Counted from the first letter of the stretch, positions 1 through 5,999 are shown. The stretch: 5,999 nucleotides of DNA from Nitrososphaerota archaeon (GCA_031260365.1 JAIRJY010000165.1:1-5999); one strand, 5' to 3'. Notes: generated by a model not told the origin, from the sequence alone. Program-made: numbers and translations.

Positions 1-1139
1 TGCTCAGATTAAAGCTGCGTACACAGACAACAGCATCAAAAATTGACACTAAACAAAAAACTGTTACAATACAAACGCCCGAAGGAACAAAAGAAAACAT
101 CAACTATGACAAACTTGTAATCGCAACGGGTGCTGACCCATTTATGCCACAGATTAGAGGTAAAGAAAAAGTGGGTATCTTAAGGCTACGCAACATTGAA
201 GATGGTGAAAAAATTGATTCCGTTGTTAACTCTGGTGCCAAATCTGCAATAATTATGGGTGCAGGTTTAATCGGGTTAGAGCTTGGAGTTGCTTTAATTG
301 AGCGGGGGTTACAAGTCACCGTTGTTGAAATGTTGCCGCAGATTTTGCCACAAATGCTTGATGTAGATATGGCGAAGTTTGTTCAGAACCATCTCGAGCA
401 GAATGGCATGAAAATTCTGTTAAATAGAACAGTAGAAGAAATTCTTGGTGATGACAAGATTTCAGCGATTATAGCAAGTGGGGAAAGCTTCACAGCAGAC
501 ATGTTCATTAACGCTTTTGGTGTTCGCGCTAACACAAAAATTGCCGTTGACTCGGACATACCTCTTGGCGAAACAGGCGCAATTAAGACTAATGAATATA
601 TGGAAACTGAGGTAAAGGATGTTTATGCAATAGGTGACTGCGCGGAAACCGTTCACGTTATCACACGTAAACCGATTTGTCCACAGTTAGGCACTGTTGC
701 AGTTCGGCAAGGCAAAGTTGCAGGTACAAATATTGGCGGAGCCAGAACACAATTTACTGGAGTTTTGAATTCTACAGTCACTAGGTTATTTAATATTGAA
801 GCAGGTGCGACCGGAATAAATGAAACGATGGCAACAAAAAATTGTATTGACATAGTTATTGGTGTAGTTAACAGTAAGACCAAAGCAGATTATTATCCCT
901 CAGCAAAACCAATTAAGGTTAAATTGATTGTTGAAAAAGAGTCAGAATGTATTGTTGGTGCTCAGGTTGTTGGTGGAGAAGAAGTTACCCAACGTATCAA
1001 TGCCTTGTCTTTTGCAATACAAAAAAAAATGACAGTACGAGAACTTGCTAAAGCAGATACTGCATATGCACCACCAATATGTGAAGCATGGGAGCCAATG
1101 GTTTTGGCTGCAGAGATCGTTTTAATGAAACTTAAGTAA
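1..1139 (+). CDS. FAD-dependent pyridine nucleotide-disulfide oxidoreductase (CoA-disulfide reductase / NADH oxidase type), 5'-truncated
   Basis: The gene enters from the left edge; the first whole codon is at base 3 and TAA is at 1137-1139, leaving 378 residues of a family usually about 440-460 long. The N-terminal FAD dinucleotide-binding motif and the redox cysteine region (about 70 residues) are therefore missing. Visible parts, numbered from base 3: the end of the FAD domain with YDKLVIATGA (about 35-44), an NAD(P)H-binding motif GAGLIGLE (86-93), the second FAD contact YAIGDCAE (208-215), and a C-terminal dimerisation domain (about 250-370). The dimerisation domain keeps YYP and AYAPP, whose tyrosines match those implicated in CoA-disulfide reductases. 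There is no C-terminal rhodanese domain. Known family members use NAD(P)H and FAD to reduce CoA disulfides, polysulfide/sulfur or O2; the substrate cannot be decided without the N-terminus. The protein is probably cytoplasmic. It is convergent with pgk. The family call is firm, the exact activity is not. The ATG at 144 is internal. Confidence 0.9.
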   Translation, partial: LRLKLRTQTTASKIDTKQKTVTIQTPEGTKENINYDKLVIATGADPFMPQIRGKEKVGILRLRNIEDGEKIDSVVNSGAKSAIIMGAGLIGLELGVALIERGLQVTVVEMLPQILPQMLDVDMAKFVQNHLEQNGMKILLNRTVEEILGDDKISAIIASGESFTADMFINAFGVRANTKIAVDSDIPLGETGAIKTNEYMETEVKDVYAIGDCAETVHVITRKPICPQLGTVAVRQGKVAGTNIGGARTQFTGVLNSTVTRLFNIEAGATGINETMATKNCIDIVIGVVNSKTKADYYPSAKPIKVKLIVEKESECIVGAQVVGGEEVTQRINALSFAIQKKMTVRELAKADTAYAPPICEAWEPMVLAAEIVLMKLK

Positions 1140-1177
1140 TTATTTGCCATGCCTATTTTGAGTTAAAATCAAGATGG

Positions 1178-1183
1178 AAAAAA
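1178..1183 (-). terminator. candidate oligo-T terminator of pgk
   Basis: Six consecutive A on the + strand read as T6 on the minus strand, about 75 nt downstream of the pgk stop. Archaeal RNA polymerase commonly terminates at such tracts without a hairpin. The convergent gap at 1140-1256 otherwise holds only a T5 run on the + strand (1189-1193), which could end the oxidoreductase transcript. I see no small gene in this gap. Confidence 0.3.
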
Positions 1184-1256
1184 GGGTGTTTTTGAGGCAC
1201 ATAAAAGGTGTAATACGTAAACCATGCGTTGAACTCATTTGTAATTTAGATATACA

Positions 1257-2498
1257 CTAATTTTGCGCAGAGTTTTTTGTGGCTATTGCTGTTTCTAGTG
1301 CTACAACACCAGGCAGTTTTTTTCCCATTAGAGCTTCCACTAATGCTCCACCTGCGGTGCTAATATAGCTAATTCTGTTGGTTAAACCGTACTGATCAAG
1401 AGCAGCAATTGTATTTCCTCCGCCGGCAAGGCTGGAAGTTTTACTATTAGCGATTGTTTCGAATACCGTTTTAGTTCCATAGCAGAAATTGCTGTTTTCG
1501 TAAACACCTAGTGGTCCGCTTACGACAATTGATTGTGCTTTTGAGATTATATTTACGTATTTTTCAACAGTTTTTGTACCTATGTCAAAAATGGGGTACT
1601 CTGAAGGTAAATGATTTACAGGAATCTCGACACGTTTGCCGTCAACATTTAATGCAACATCAACAGGTAATATGATTTTATCTGAATAATTGATAAGTAA
1701 ATTTTGTATTCCAGGTATAAGGTTTAAGAGCTCTTTTTTCTCTAGAAACTCCATTGTTCCTTCTCCCAAGTTTAAACCTTTAGCTACCAGAAAGAGTTGT
1801 GAAATTATACCGCCTAATAAAAGACTGTCAGCCACGTTATTGTTCAAAATGTATTTACTGATTTCTAAACTGTCATCAGCTTTTGCTCCGCCCATAATAT
1901 AGATACAGGGATGTTGCGGGTTTTCTAAGACTTTATTTAGTTGTGTAAGTTCACGTTCCATAATACGACCAGCTGCACTAGGTAAGACTGCTGTGAACCC
2001 AATCATAGAAACATTGTCACGATGCGCAACTGAAAAAGCATCGTTAACAAAAAGGTCTGCTAATGGTGCAAGATTTTTAACAAGATCAGTGTTTGATTGC
2101 TGAGCAGGGGTGCCACTTTTGGTTTCTTCAGACCAACTACGTACGTTTTCTAGAACAAGAATTTCTCCTGTCTGAAGCTGTTTAACAGCATTTTTAGCTT
2201 TTTCACTAAAAAGATCATCAACATATTTTACGGGACGTTTGAGCATTTTTTCCAAAATATTTGCATGCTGGCTAAGGTCAGTGTAATCTAAGTCACCTTT
2301 ACGCCCTTGATGCGATAGAACAACGACTTTAGCACCTTTCTCCATTAATTCTTTAAGAGTGAACTGGGCATGTGCAGATATACGTACACTACTTGTAATT
2401 TGTTTTGTTAGCAAATCAACTTCTGAGTTAAAGTCTACGCGCACAATTACGGTTTTGTTTTTCACATTAAAGTCATTTAAAGTCTTAAACGGTACCAT
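1257..2498 (-). CDS. pgk: phosphoglycerate kinase, archaeal type
   Basis: It catalyses the reversible transfer 1,3-bisphosphoglycerate + ADP = 3-phosphoglycerate + ATP in the cytoplasm, in glycolysis and gluconeogenesis. It has 413 residues from the ATG at 2498, typical for the family. Motifs: RVDFN (20-24), the archaeal form SHQGR (62-66; bacteria usually have SHLGR), ENVR (117-120), NDAFSVAHR (152-160), GGAKADDSLEI (203-213; bacteria usually have GGAKVSDKI), GPLGVYE (328-334), the glycine-rich nucleotide loop GGGNT (359-363, where archaeal enzymes often have GGGHT), and STAGGA with GKKLPGV near the end. Start choice: an in-frame GTG at 2510 would add four residues, but it lies inside GGGTG (2512-2508), a Shine-Dalgarno-like element 9 nt ahead of the ATG. 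Homologues also begin just before the FKTLxDF segment. It lies 77 nt downstream of gap on the same strand, its metabolic partner. Confidence 0.96.
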   Translation of the reverse strand: MVPFKTLNDFNVKNKTVIVRVDFNSEVDLLTKQITSSVRISAHAQFTLKELMEKGAKVVVLSHQGRKGDLDYTDLSQHANILEKMLKRPVKYVDDLFSEKAKNAVKQLQTGEILVLENVRSWSEETKSGTPAQQSNTDLVKNLAPLADLFVNDAFSVAHRDNVSMIGFTAVLPSAAGRIMERELTQLNKVLENPQHPCIYIMGGAKADDSLEISKYILNNNVADSLLLGGIISQLFLVAKGLNLGEGTMEFLEKKELLNLIPGIQNLLINYSDKIILPVDVALNVDGKRVEIPVNHLPSEYPIFDIGTKTVEKYVNIISKAQSIVVSGPLGVYENSNFCYGTKTVFETIANSKTSSLAGGGNTIAALDQYGLTNRISYISTAGGALVEALMGKKLPGVVALETAIATKNSAQN

Positions 2499-2507
2499 AC
2501 TAACACG

Positions 2508-2512
2508 CACCC
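2508..2512 (-). promoter_or_regulatory. Shine-Dalgarno element deciding the pgk start
   Basis: GGGTG on the minus strand, complementary to the CACC core at the archaeal 16S rRNA 3' end, ends 9 nt before the ATG at 2498. The competing GTG start at 2510 overlaps this element and would leave itself only a poor upstream site, so the ATG is favoured. Confidence 0.5.
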
Positions 2513-2547
2513 TTTAGATGATCTACCGGGTAAAAGAAAAAATGTTT

Positions 2548-2559
2548 TATTTAAATTTG
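2548..2559 (-). promoter_or_regulatory. candidate TATA box for pgk
   Basis: The minus strand reads CAAATTTAAATA, with a TATA-like core TTTAAATA at 2555-2548. A start about 26 nt downstream would fall near 2526, giving a leader of about 28 nt to the ATG at 2498. A T6 tract (2542-2537) lies between the box and the predicted start and could end transcripts arriving from gap. Base composition is AT-rich here, so a chance match is possible. Confidence 0.35.
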
Positions 2560-2575
2560 TTTGTATAGCAAATTA

Positions 2576-3592
2576 TTATAAATTAGCTTTTTTACCTACA
2601 AACTCTATTAAATCTACCATTCGGTTACTAAAACCCCATTCATTATCATACCAAGCGAAAATTTTAATAAAGTTACTTTTTTCACCAAGCACCATCGTTA
2701 ATTGTGAATCAAACACTGCTGAGTAAGGATTATGTAAAACATCACTGGATACAATTGGATCTTCAGTGTATTGCAATATGCCGTTTAATGACTCTTCAGC
2801 AGCCTCTTTCATAGCTTTGTTAATTTCTTCTTTAGTGACATCTCGATCTAGGATAGCAGTTAAGTCAACAATACTCACATCTGGCGTGGGTACACGTAAA
2901 GAAACACCATTCATTTTTCCCGAACAATCAGGTAACACTAAATCAATTGCTTTCGCAGCACCAGTATTTGTTGGGATAATATTAATTGCTCCAGCACGGG
3001 CTCTGCGCGGGTCTTTATGTGATAGATCTTGAATACGTTGATCGTTAGTGTAGCTGTGGCATGTTGTCATAAGTGCTTTTTCGAGACCAAAATTGTCTGC
3101 AAGAACTTTACTTATTGGAGCCAAACAATTGGTTGTACAACTAGCGTTACTAAGGATATTGTGTTTTTCGTTATCATAGTTTGAATCATTAACACCAATT
3201 ACAAATGTTGCATCTGGGTCTTCTGCTGGTGCAGAGATAAGAACTTTTTTTGCTCCTGCTTGCAAGTGTTTTGATGCGCCTTCACGGTTAGTGAATAACC
3301 CAGTTGACTCCACAGCCAAATACACTTCTAGATCTTTCCAACAAAGTTGAGCTGGATCTTTTTGGGCTAAAACTTTTAATTTTTTATGATTAACAATAAG
3401 ATCGTTGCCATCCACTTCGACTGTTCCAGGGAACCTTCCGTGTACAGAGTCGTATTTAAGAAGGTTAGCGTTGGTTTTTGCGTCGGTTAAGTCATTTATA
3501 GCTATAAAATCTATATTTGCATTACGTTCAAGCGCAGCTCGATATAAAAGTCTTCCAATTCTTCCAAACCCATTAATTCCAACTTTAATCAT
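2576..3592 (-). CDS. gap: glyceraldehyde-3-phosphate dehydrogenase, class I (bacterial type)
   Basis: It catalyses the phosphorylating oxidation of glyceraldehyde-3-phosphate to 1,3-bisphosphoglycerate with NAD(P)+, reversibly, in the cytoplasm, making the substrate of the adjacent pgk. It has 338 residues from the ATG at 3592, normal for class I enzymes. Motifs: the Rossmann start [10 protein letters not shown] (5-14), INDLTD (32-37) with the acidic D34 typical of NAD preference, the catalytic loop [12 protein letters not shown] (148-159) with nucleophile C152, H179 in CHSYT, the substrate-binding loop with PTNTGAAKA (207-215), and [12 protein letters not shown] (314-325). It resembles bacterial GapA rather than the archaeal class II GAPDH, so lateral acquisition is likely. 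At the coenzyme-specificity site it has D-L-S-H (189-192), where NAD enzymes usually show D-L-P-H. An in-frame TTG at 3610 would add six residues, but homologues start at [10 protein letters not shown]. The ribosome-binding site is weak (GTGAG, 5 nt spacer). Confidence 0.97.
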   Translation of the reverse strand: MIKVGINGFGRIGRLLYRAALERNANIDFIAINDLTDAKTNANLLKYDSVHGRFPGTVEVDGNDLIVNHKKLKVLAQKDPAQLCWKDLEVYLAVESTGLFTNREGASKHLQAGAKKVLISAPAEDPDATFVIGVNDSNYDNEKHNILSNASCTTNCLAPISKVLADNFGLEKALMTTCHSYTNDQRIQDLSHKDPRRARAGAINIIPTNTGAAKAIDLVLPDCSGKMNGVSLRVPTPDVSIVDLTAILDRDVTKEEINKAMKEAAEESLNGILQYTEDPIVSSDVLHNPYSAVFDSQLTMVLGEKSNFIKIFAWYDNEWGFSNRMVDLIEFVGKKANL

Positions 3593-3632
3593 ATTACTCA
3601 CTGTGACCAAACTTAATCAGGTAATTTACTAT

Positions 3633-3662
3633 GGAATTATACTGCAATTATTATTAATTTTT
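3633..3662 (-). promoter_or_regulatory. candidate gap promoter region
   Basis: Two TATA-like elements can be read on the minus strand: TTAATAAT (3657-3650), predicting a start near 3627 and a leader of about 35 nt, and AGTATAATTCC (3643-3633), predicting a start near 3612 and a leader of about 20 nt. The region is AT-rich, so the choice is open. Confidence 0.3.
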
Positions 3663-4192
3663 ATGATTAAACGCACAATTAAATGTTTAGAACAAGAAAA
3701 ACAAAATGTTAACAACATGACTTCTTGAGGCAGTATCTTATTCGACTATTTTTTGCATAAAAGGCAGCTAGTCGTGTCTGTACCTATTTGTGACATCTCA
3801 ACCGTGTCTATTATAGCTTAAGATGATTAAAACCTAAATTCTGCGTATTTTTACTATATACTGGTATTTGTGTGAGTTTTAACTTATTTTTGTCGATAAT
3901 GTCTCAACTAAAATGTTGTGGAGGGTTATTTTTATTTTTGTAACTCACGTTTTTGTTGTATAATATAATTATGTTATATATCATAGCTGGAAATTTGTTA
4001 TACAATTGTTACGCAAGAAACAAAAATTGGAGTATAAAAAGTAAAAATAATTAGACATAATAAACAAAACATGTGTCGAAAAGTATTGAATGTTTTCCAG
4101 TTATATATATTACAATTTTGACGAGAATTCAGGGTAAAAATAAATAGTTAAGATATGCTAAAGCAAATGTATTTAAGTAATACTCATTTGGT

Positions 4193-4202
4193 TTTATTAT
4201 AA
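4193..4202 (+). promoter_or_regulatory. candidate TATA box for the antiporter gene
   Basis: TTTATTATAA would place a transcription start near 4224, leaving a leader of about 36 nt that includes the AGGT ribosome-binding element at 4245-4248. Another TATA-like word, AAATATAAAA at 4232-4241, would start transcription at about the start codon itself; a leaderless transcript with a TTG start is less likely. Confidence 0.3.
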
Positions 4203-4259
4203 GTCTATAACAGTAAAAGTTACAAATAGTGAAATATAAAAGCTAGGTAAGTGTGTTAA

Positions 4260-5888
4260 TTGAAGACATTTAACTCAAATAGTAAGCCATTGATAACAGC
4301 AGTGCTATTGTTGTTTGTATTTGCAGTATTATCAGTAGTGCCACTGGCAAATGCCTTAAACACACCTGTTTTGTCCGCTAACTCTGGTTCTGTTGCTGAC
4401 ATAATAACAGTTTCTGGTAGCGGTGCACCAGTAGGAGAGAATGTATCAATCTACTGGGACAATGTCAGTAATACTGCTCTATTGAATTCAACTAGTGTAT
4501 CTGAATCTGGTACCTATAGTGCAACTGTTACTATTCCAGAGGCTATTGCAGGTAACCATTCCATAATTGTGCATGATGGCACAATTTCAAATAGCATTGA
4601 ATTTACGATTGAAACGAAAAATAATGGTATTGCAGTGCCCATAGAAATTCTCATATTTGGTATAGTTGCCGTGATTATAGCTACTGGTTTTGCAGGAGAA
4701 TTTTTGACAAAAAAAACTGGCATTCCAATATTTATTTTCATTATACTTATTGGAATTGTATTGGGACCTGTTGCAGGTATTTTTCCTCGTGAAAGTTTAT
4801 TAGCGACATTACCAATTTTTGCAACTTTAACTCTTTTAATGGTCCTATTCCATGCAGGTCTAGGTTTAAGATCCCAATCTGTTCTTGCGATTGGTGGTCG
4901 AGTATTTGTCCAAACAACGGTGTACACTTTGGCGAGTATTGCGTTGATTGGCGCACTTGGCTATTTTGTTCTGAAATGGGACTTCTTACAAGCGTTTATT
5001 TTTGCGTCAATAATAGGTGGTGAAATTACGGCAGCAGTAGTTGTACCTTTGAGTGTTTCAATGAAACTTAAAGAGAAAACAGTAGCGTTTTTAACAATGG
5101 AAGCTGCGATAAGTTCAGTTTTTTCTGTGGTTCTTTTTTCAACTTTAATTGACATTCACATATATTCCGCAAGTGGTGGCTTATTTAATGCTATTTCAGG
5201 TATAGCCAGACAGTTTTCTACAGGCATTGTTGTAGGTCTTATTTTGAGTTTATTGTGGGTATACATGCTGCACCGTTTTCAGACACAGAAATTCACTCAT
5301 GTTTTAACAATAGGTCTTGTTTTAGCAACATACAGTATAACAGAAATTCTTGCAGGCAGTGGAATTCTAGCAGTTTTAGTTTTTGGCATAATTTTTGGAA
5401 ATTATCATTTAGCCAGCAAAATCTTAAGAATGAAGATGAATTTAGACAACCTACAGCAGCAACTTAAAGGATTTTATGAAGAAATTTCTTTTCTTTTAGA
5501 AACTTTATTCTTTGTTTCGTTAGGTTTAATCTTTGTAATAGATACCAAATTTTTGTTGTACGGTATAATGTTTACTGTGGTACTTCTCATAACAAGATTT
5601 GGAGCAGTAAGAATTTCAACGTTCAAAAGTAGTTTAGCACAACAAAAAGGAGTAATTACCCTTATGTGTGCTCTAGGATTGACTCCGGCGACACTTGCCA
5701 TTCTAACAGTTACGTATAACCGTGAATTTCCAGATAAATTGCAGTTAGCGGATACATTTGTAAGTATTATAACTTGTGTGATTATTTTGACGAACATAAT
5801 TACAGCAATTGGAACAGTTTATTATCTATGGAAACACAAGAACCCTAAAAAATGCCCTGAGCAACAGTTATCACTAGAAGAAAAATAA
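4260..5888 (+). CDS. CPA-type cation/proton antiporter with secreted N-terminal beta-sandwich domain
   Basis: It has 542 residues. The start is TTG at 4260, directly after an in-frame TAA (4257-4259), with AGGT (4245-4248) 11 nt ahead; the first internal Met is far inside the membrane core. A signal peptide (about 1-32, hydrophobic 11-29, likely cut after ANA) leads into an Ig-like/IPT-like beta-rich domain (about 33-118) with four N-glycosylation sequons (N61, N68, N76, N99). Thirteen probable helices follow: 125-148, 153-175, 182-201, 214-238, 242-264, 272-299, 319-337, 345-363, 366-382, 407-427, 431-452, 464-486 and 496-524, then a basic, presumably cytoplasmic tail. Monovalent cation:proton antiporter (Na_H_Exchanger) features include GIPIFIFIILIGIVLGP, GGEITAAVVVPL, FFVSLGLIF and R446 in LLITRFGAVR. 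The usual Asn-Asp or Asp-Asp pair in the core is apparently replaced by S285-S286; E255 and E281 are nearby. The family predicts Na+ or K+/H+ exchange; substrate and activity are unproven. It is convergent with tRNA-Arg. Confidence 0.88.
   Translation: MKTFNSNSKPLITAVLLLFVFAVLSVVPLANALNTPVLSANSGSVADIITVSGSGAPVGENVSIYWDNVSNTALLNSTSVSESGTYSATVTIPEAIAGNHSIIVHDGTISNSIEFTIETKNNGIAVPIEILIFGIVAVIIATGFAGEFLTKKTGIPIFIFIILIGIVLGPVAGIFPRESLLATLPIFATLTLLMVLFHAGLGLRSQSVLAIGGRVFVQTTVYTLASIALIGALGYFVLKWDFLQAFIFASIIGGEITAAVVVPLSVSMKLKEKTVAFLTMEAAISSVFSVVLFSTLIDIHIYSASGGLFNAISGIARQFSTGIVVGLILSLLWVYMLHRFQTQKFTHVLTIGLVLATYSITEILAGSGILAVLVFGIIFGNYHLASKILRMKMNLDNLQQQLKGFYEEISFLLETLFFVSLGLIFVIDTKFLLYGIMFTVVLLITRFGAVRISTFKSSLAQQKGVITLMCALGLTPATLAILTVTYNREFPDKLQLADTFVSIITCVIILTNIITAIGTVYYLWKHKNPKKCPEQQLSLEEK
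4356..4613 (+). other. extracytoplasmic Ig-like/IPT-like domain within the antiporter
   Basis: Residues about 33-118 show alternating hydrophobic strands and glycine turns: S-G-S-V-A-D-I-I-T-V-S-G-S-G-A, then G-E-N-V-S-I-Y-W-D, then E-S-G-T-Y-S-A-T-V-T-I-P and G-N-H-S-I-I-V. This pattern recurs in archaeal and bacterial surface proteins. The preceding signal peptide and all four of the protein's N-X-S/T sequons point to the outer face of the membrane. Its role (cell-wall or S-layer contact, ion sensing, stability) is not shown by the sequence. Confidence 0.65.
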
Positions 5889-5899
5889 AAAAAAACAAA
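5887..5899 (-). terminator. oligo-T terminator of tRNA-Arg
   Basis: The minus strand reads TTTG followed by T9 (5895-5887), about 16 nt past the encoded CCA end of the tRNA. T-runs of this length terminate archaeal transcription. The tract abuts the end of the convergent antiporter gene, sharing the last two bases of its TAA. No T-run for the antiporter transcript is seen on the + strand before the tRNA. Confidence 0.55.
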
Positions 5900-5911
5900 C
5901 GCAATAATTGG

Positions 5912-5990
5912 TGGCGGGCCCGCTGGGATTTGAACCCAAGACCTCCAACTCCGCAGGCTGGTGTCATAATCCGTGCTAGACGACAGGCCC
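5912..5990 (-). tRNA. tRNA-Arg (anticodon GCG), with encoded CCA
   Basis: The minus strand folds as a cloverleaf of 76 nt (5990-5915) plus CCA (5914-5912). The acceptor arm GGGCCTG pairs with CGGGCCC (one G-T pair), the anticodon arm CCAGC pairs with GTTGG (one G-T pair), and the T arm TTGGG pairs with CCCAG around TTCAAAT. The D arm has three pairs (GTC/GAC) with a T-T mismatch at 13-22. The seven-base anticodon loop CTGCGGA has GCG at 34-36, reading CGC and CGU. C35, A20 in the D loop after G18-G19, and a G discriminator fit arginine identity. No intron is present. Its promoter lies beyond the right edge. Confidence 0.92.
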
Positions 5991-5999
5991 AGAACTGAC

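Larger units (their letters stand above)
3611..4259. other. long AT-rich intergenic region between divergent gap and antiporter genes
   Basis: These 649 bases separate two divergently transcribed genes, more than two promoters need. I see no credible protein gene: the longest ATG-started frames I followed on the + strand are 27 codons (3971-4054) and 21 codons (3663-3728), neither with a good ribosome-binding site. Structure seen: an inverted repeat CGACTA/TAGTCG (3743-3748 and 3769-3774), a longer-range pair GTGAGTT/AACTCAC (3872-3878 and 3942-3948), an unassigned GGAGGG (3920-3925), and three T5 runs on the + strand (3929-3933, 3935-3939, 3950-3954). TATA-like words are frequent (for example around 3853-3861, 3972-3981 and 4101-4110). 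A small RNA or a decayed gene is possible, but nothing proves either. Confidence 0.6.

Noticed and set aside
2508..2510. GTG at 2510 as the pgk start (417 residues)
   Set aside because: The GTG is part of the GGGTG ribosome-binding-like element serving the ATG at 2498, and the added four residues are not expected from the family.
3608..3610. TTG at 3610 as the gap start (344 residues)
   Set aside because: Class I GAPDH begins at the [10 protein letters not shown] segment, which has its own ATG at 3592. The upstream six residues look like leader sequence.
3405..3728. A 107-codon frame on the + strand running from inside gap into the intergenic region
   Set aside because: It is antisense to gap over most of its length, its composition mirrors the gap codons, and its non-overlapping part has no ribosome-binding site or recognisable domain.
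3971..4054. A 27-codon ATG-started frame in the intergenic region
   Set aside because: The nearest strong ribosome-binding-like sequence (GGAGGG, 3920-3925) is about 45 nt upstream, and the peptide has no recognisable features. Frames this short are expected by chance.
4066..4096. Inverted repeat AAAACAT/ATGTTTT with a 17-nt spacer, about 165 nt upstream of the antiporter
   Set aside because: Seven-base AT-rich inverted repeats with short spacers should occur several times by chance in 650 nt of this composition; nothing else marks it as an operator.
4514..4927. A 137-codon minus-strand frame inside the antiporter gene
   Set aside because: It lies wholly antisense to a well-supported membrane protein gene and shows no family motif; it is a shadow of the real reading frame.
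5915..5990. tRNA gene as an integration site for a mobile element
   Set aside because: No integrase, no direct repeat of the tRNA 3' end and no composition shift are visible in the window.

Overview
The window looks archaeal. The phosphoglycerate kinase has archaeal rather than bacterial signature motifs. Shine-Dalgarno-like GGGTG and AGGT elements sit ahead of two starts, TATA-like boxes lie ahead of genes, and T-runs rather than hairpins mark likely transcript ends. The tRNA-Arg(GCG) gene has an archaeal-looking anticodon loop and an encoded CCA. The DNA is AT-rich, very strongly so between genes. A bacterial-type GAPDH beside an archaeal PGK, plus a surface beta-sandwich domain on a transporter, would fit an uncultured Thermoproteota/Bathyarchaeia-like lineage, but the sequence alone does not settle the taxon.

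Layout. Bases 1-1139 (+) are the 3' part of an FAD/NAD(P)H oxidoreductase of the CoA-disulfide reductase / NADH oxidase group; its N-terminal FAD-binding part lies outside the window. A short convergent gap (1140-1256) separates it from a minus-strand pair: gap (class I, bacterial-type GAPDH, 3592-2576), then pgk (2498-1257). These two catalyse consecutive reversible steps between glyceraldehyde-3-phosphate and 3-phosphoglycerate and may be co-transcribed, although pgk has a possible promoter of its own. A long AT-rich non-coding stretch (3611-4259) lies between gap and the divergent plus-strand gene at 4260-5888. That gene encodes a 542-residue protein with a signal peptide, a secreted beta-sandwich domain and a 13-helix CPA-type cation antiporter core. 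A minus-strand tRNA-Arg(GCG) (5990-5915) runs convergently into the end of this gene.

The gap-pgk pair forms a clear central-carbon unit. The oxidoreductase suggests thiol, sulfur or oxygen redox handling, and the antiporter suggests ion or pH homeostasis; neither shows a functional link to gap-pgk beyond proximity. The most unusual item is the antiporter. It carries an extracytoplasmic domain holding all four of the protein's N-glycosylation sequons, and two serines stand where ion-binding Asn-Asp or Asp-Asp is expected. I found no CRISPR array, insertion sequence, or clear new multi-gene system.
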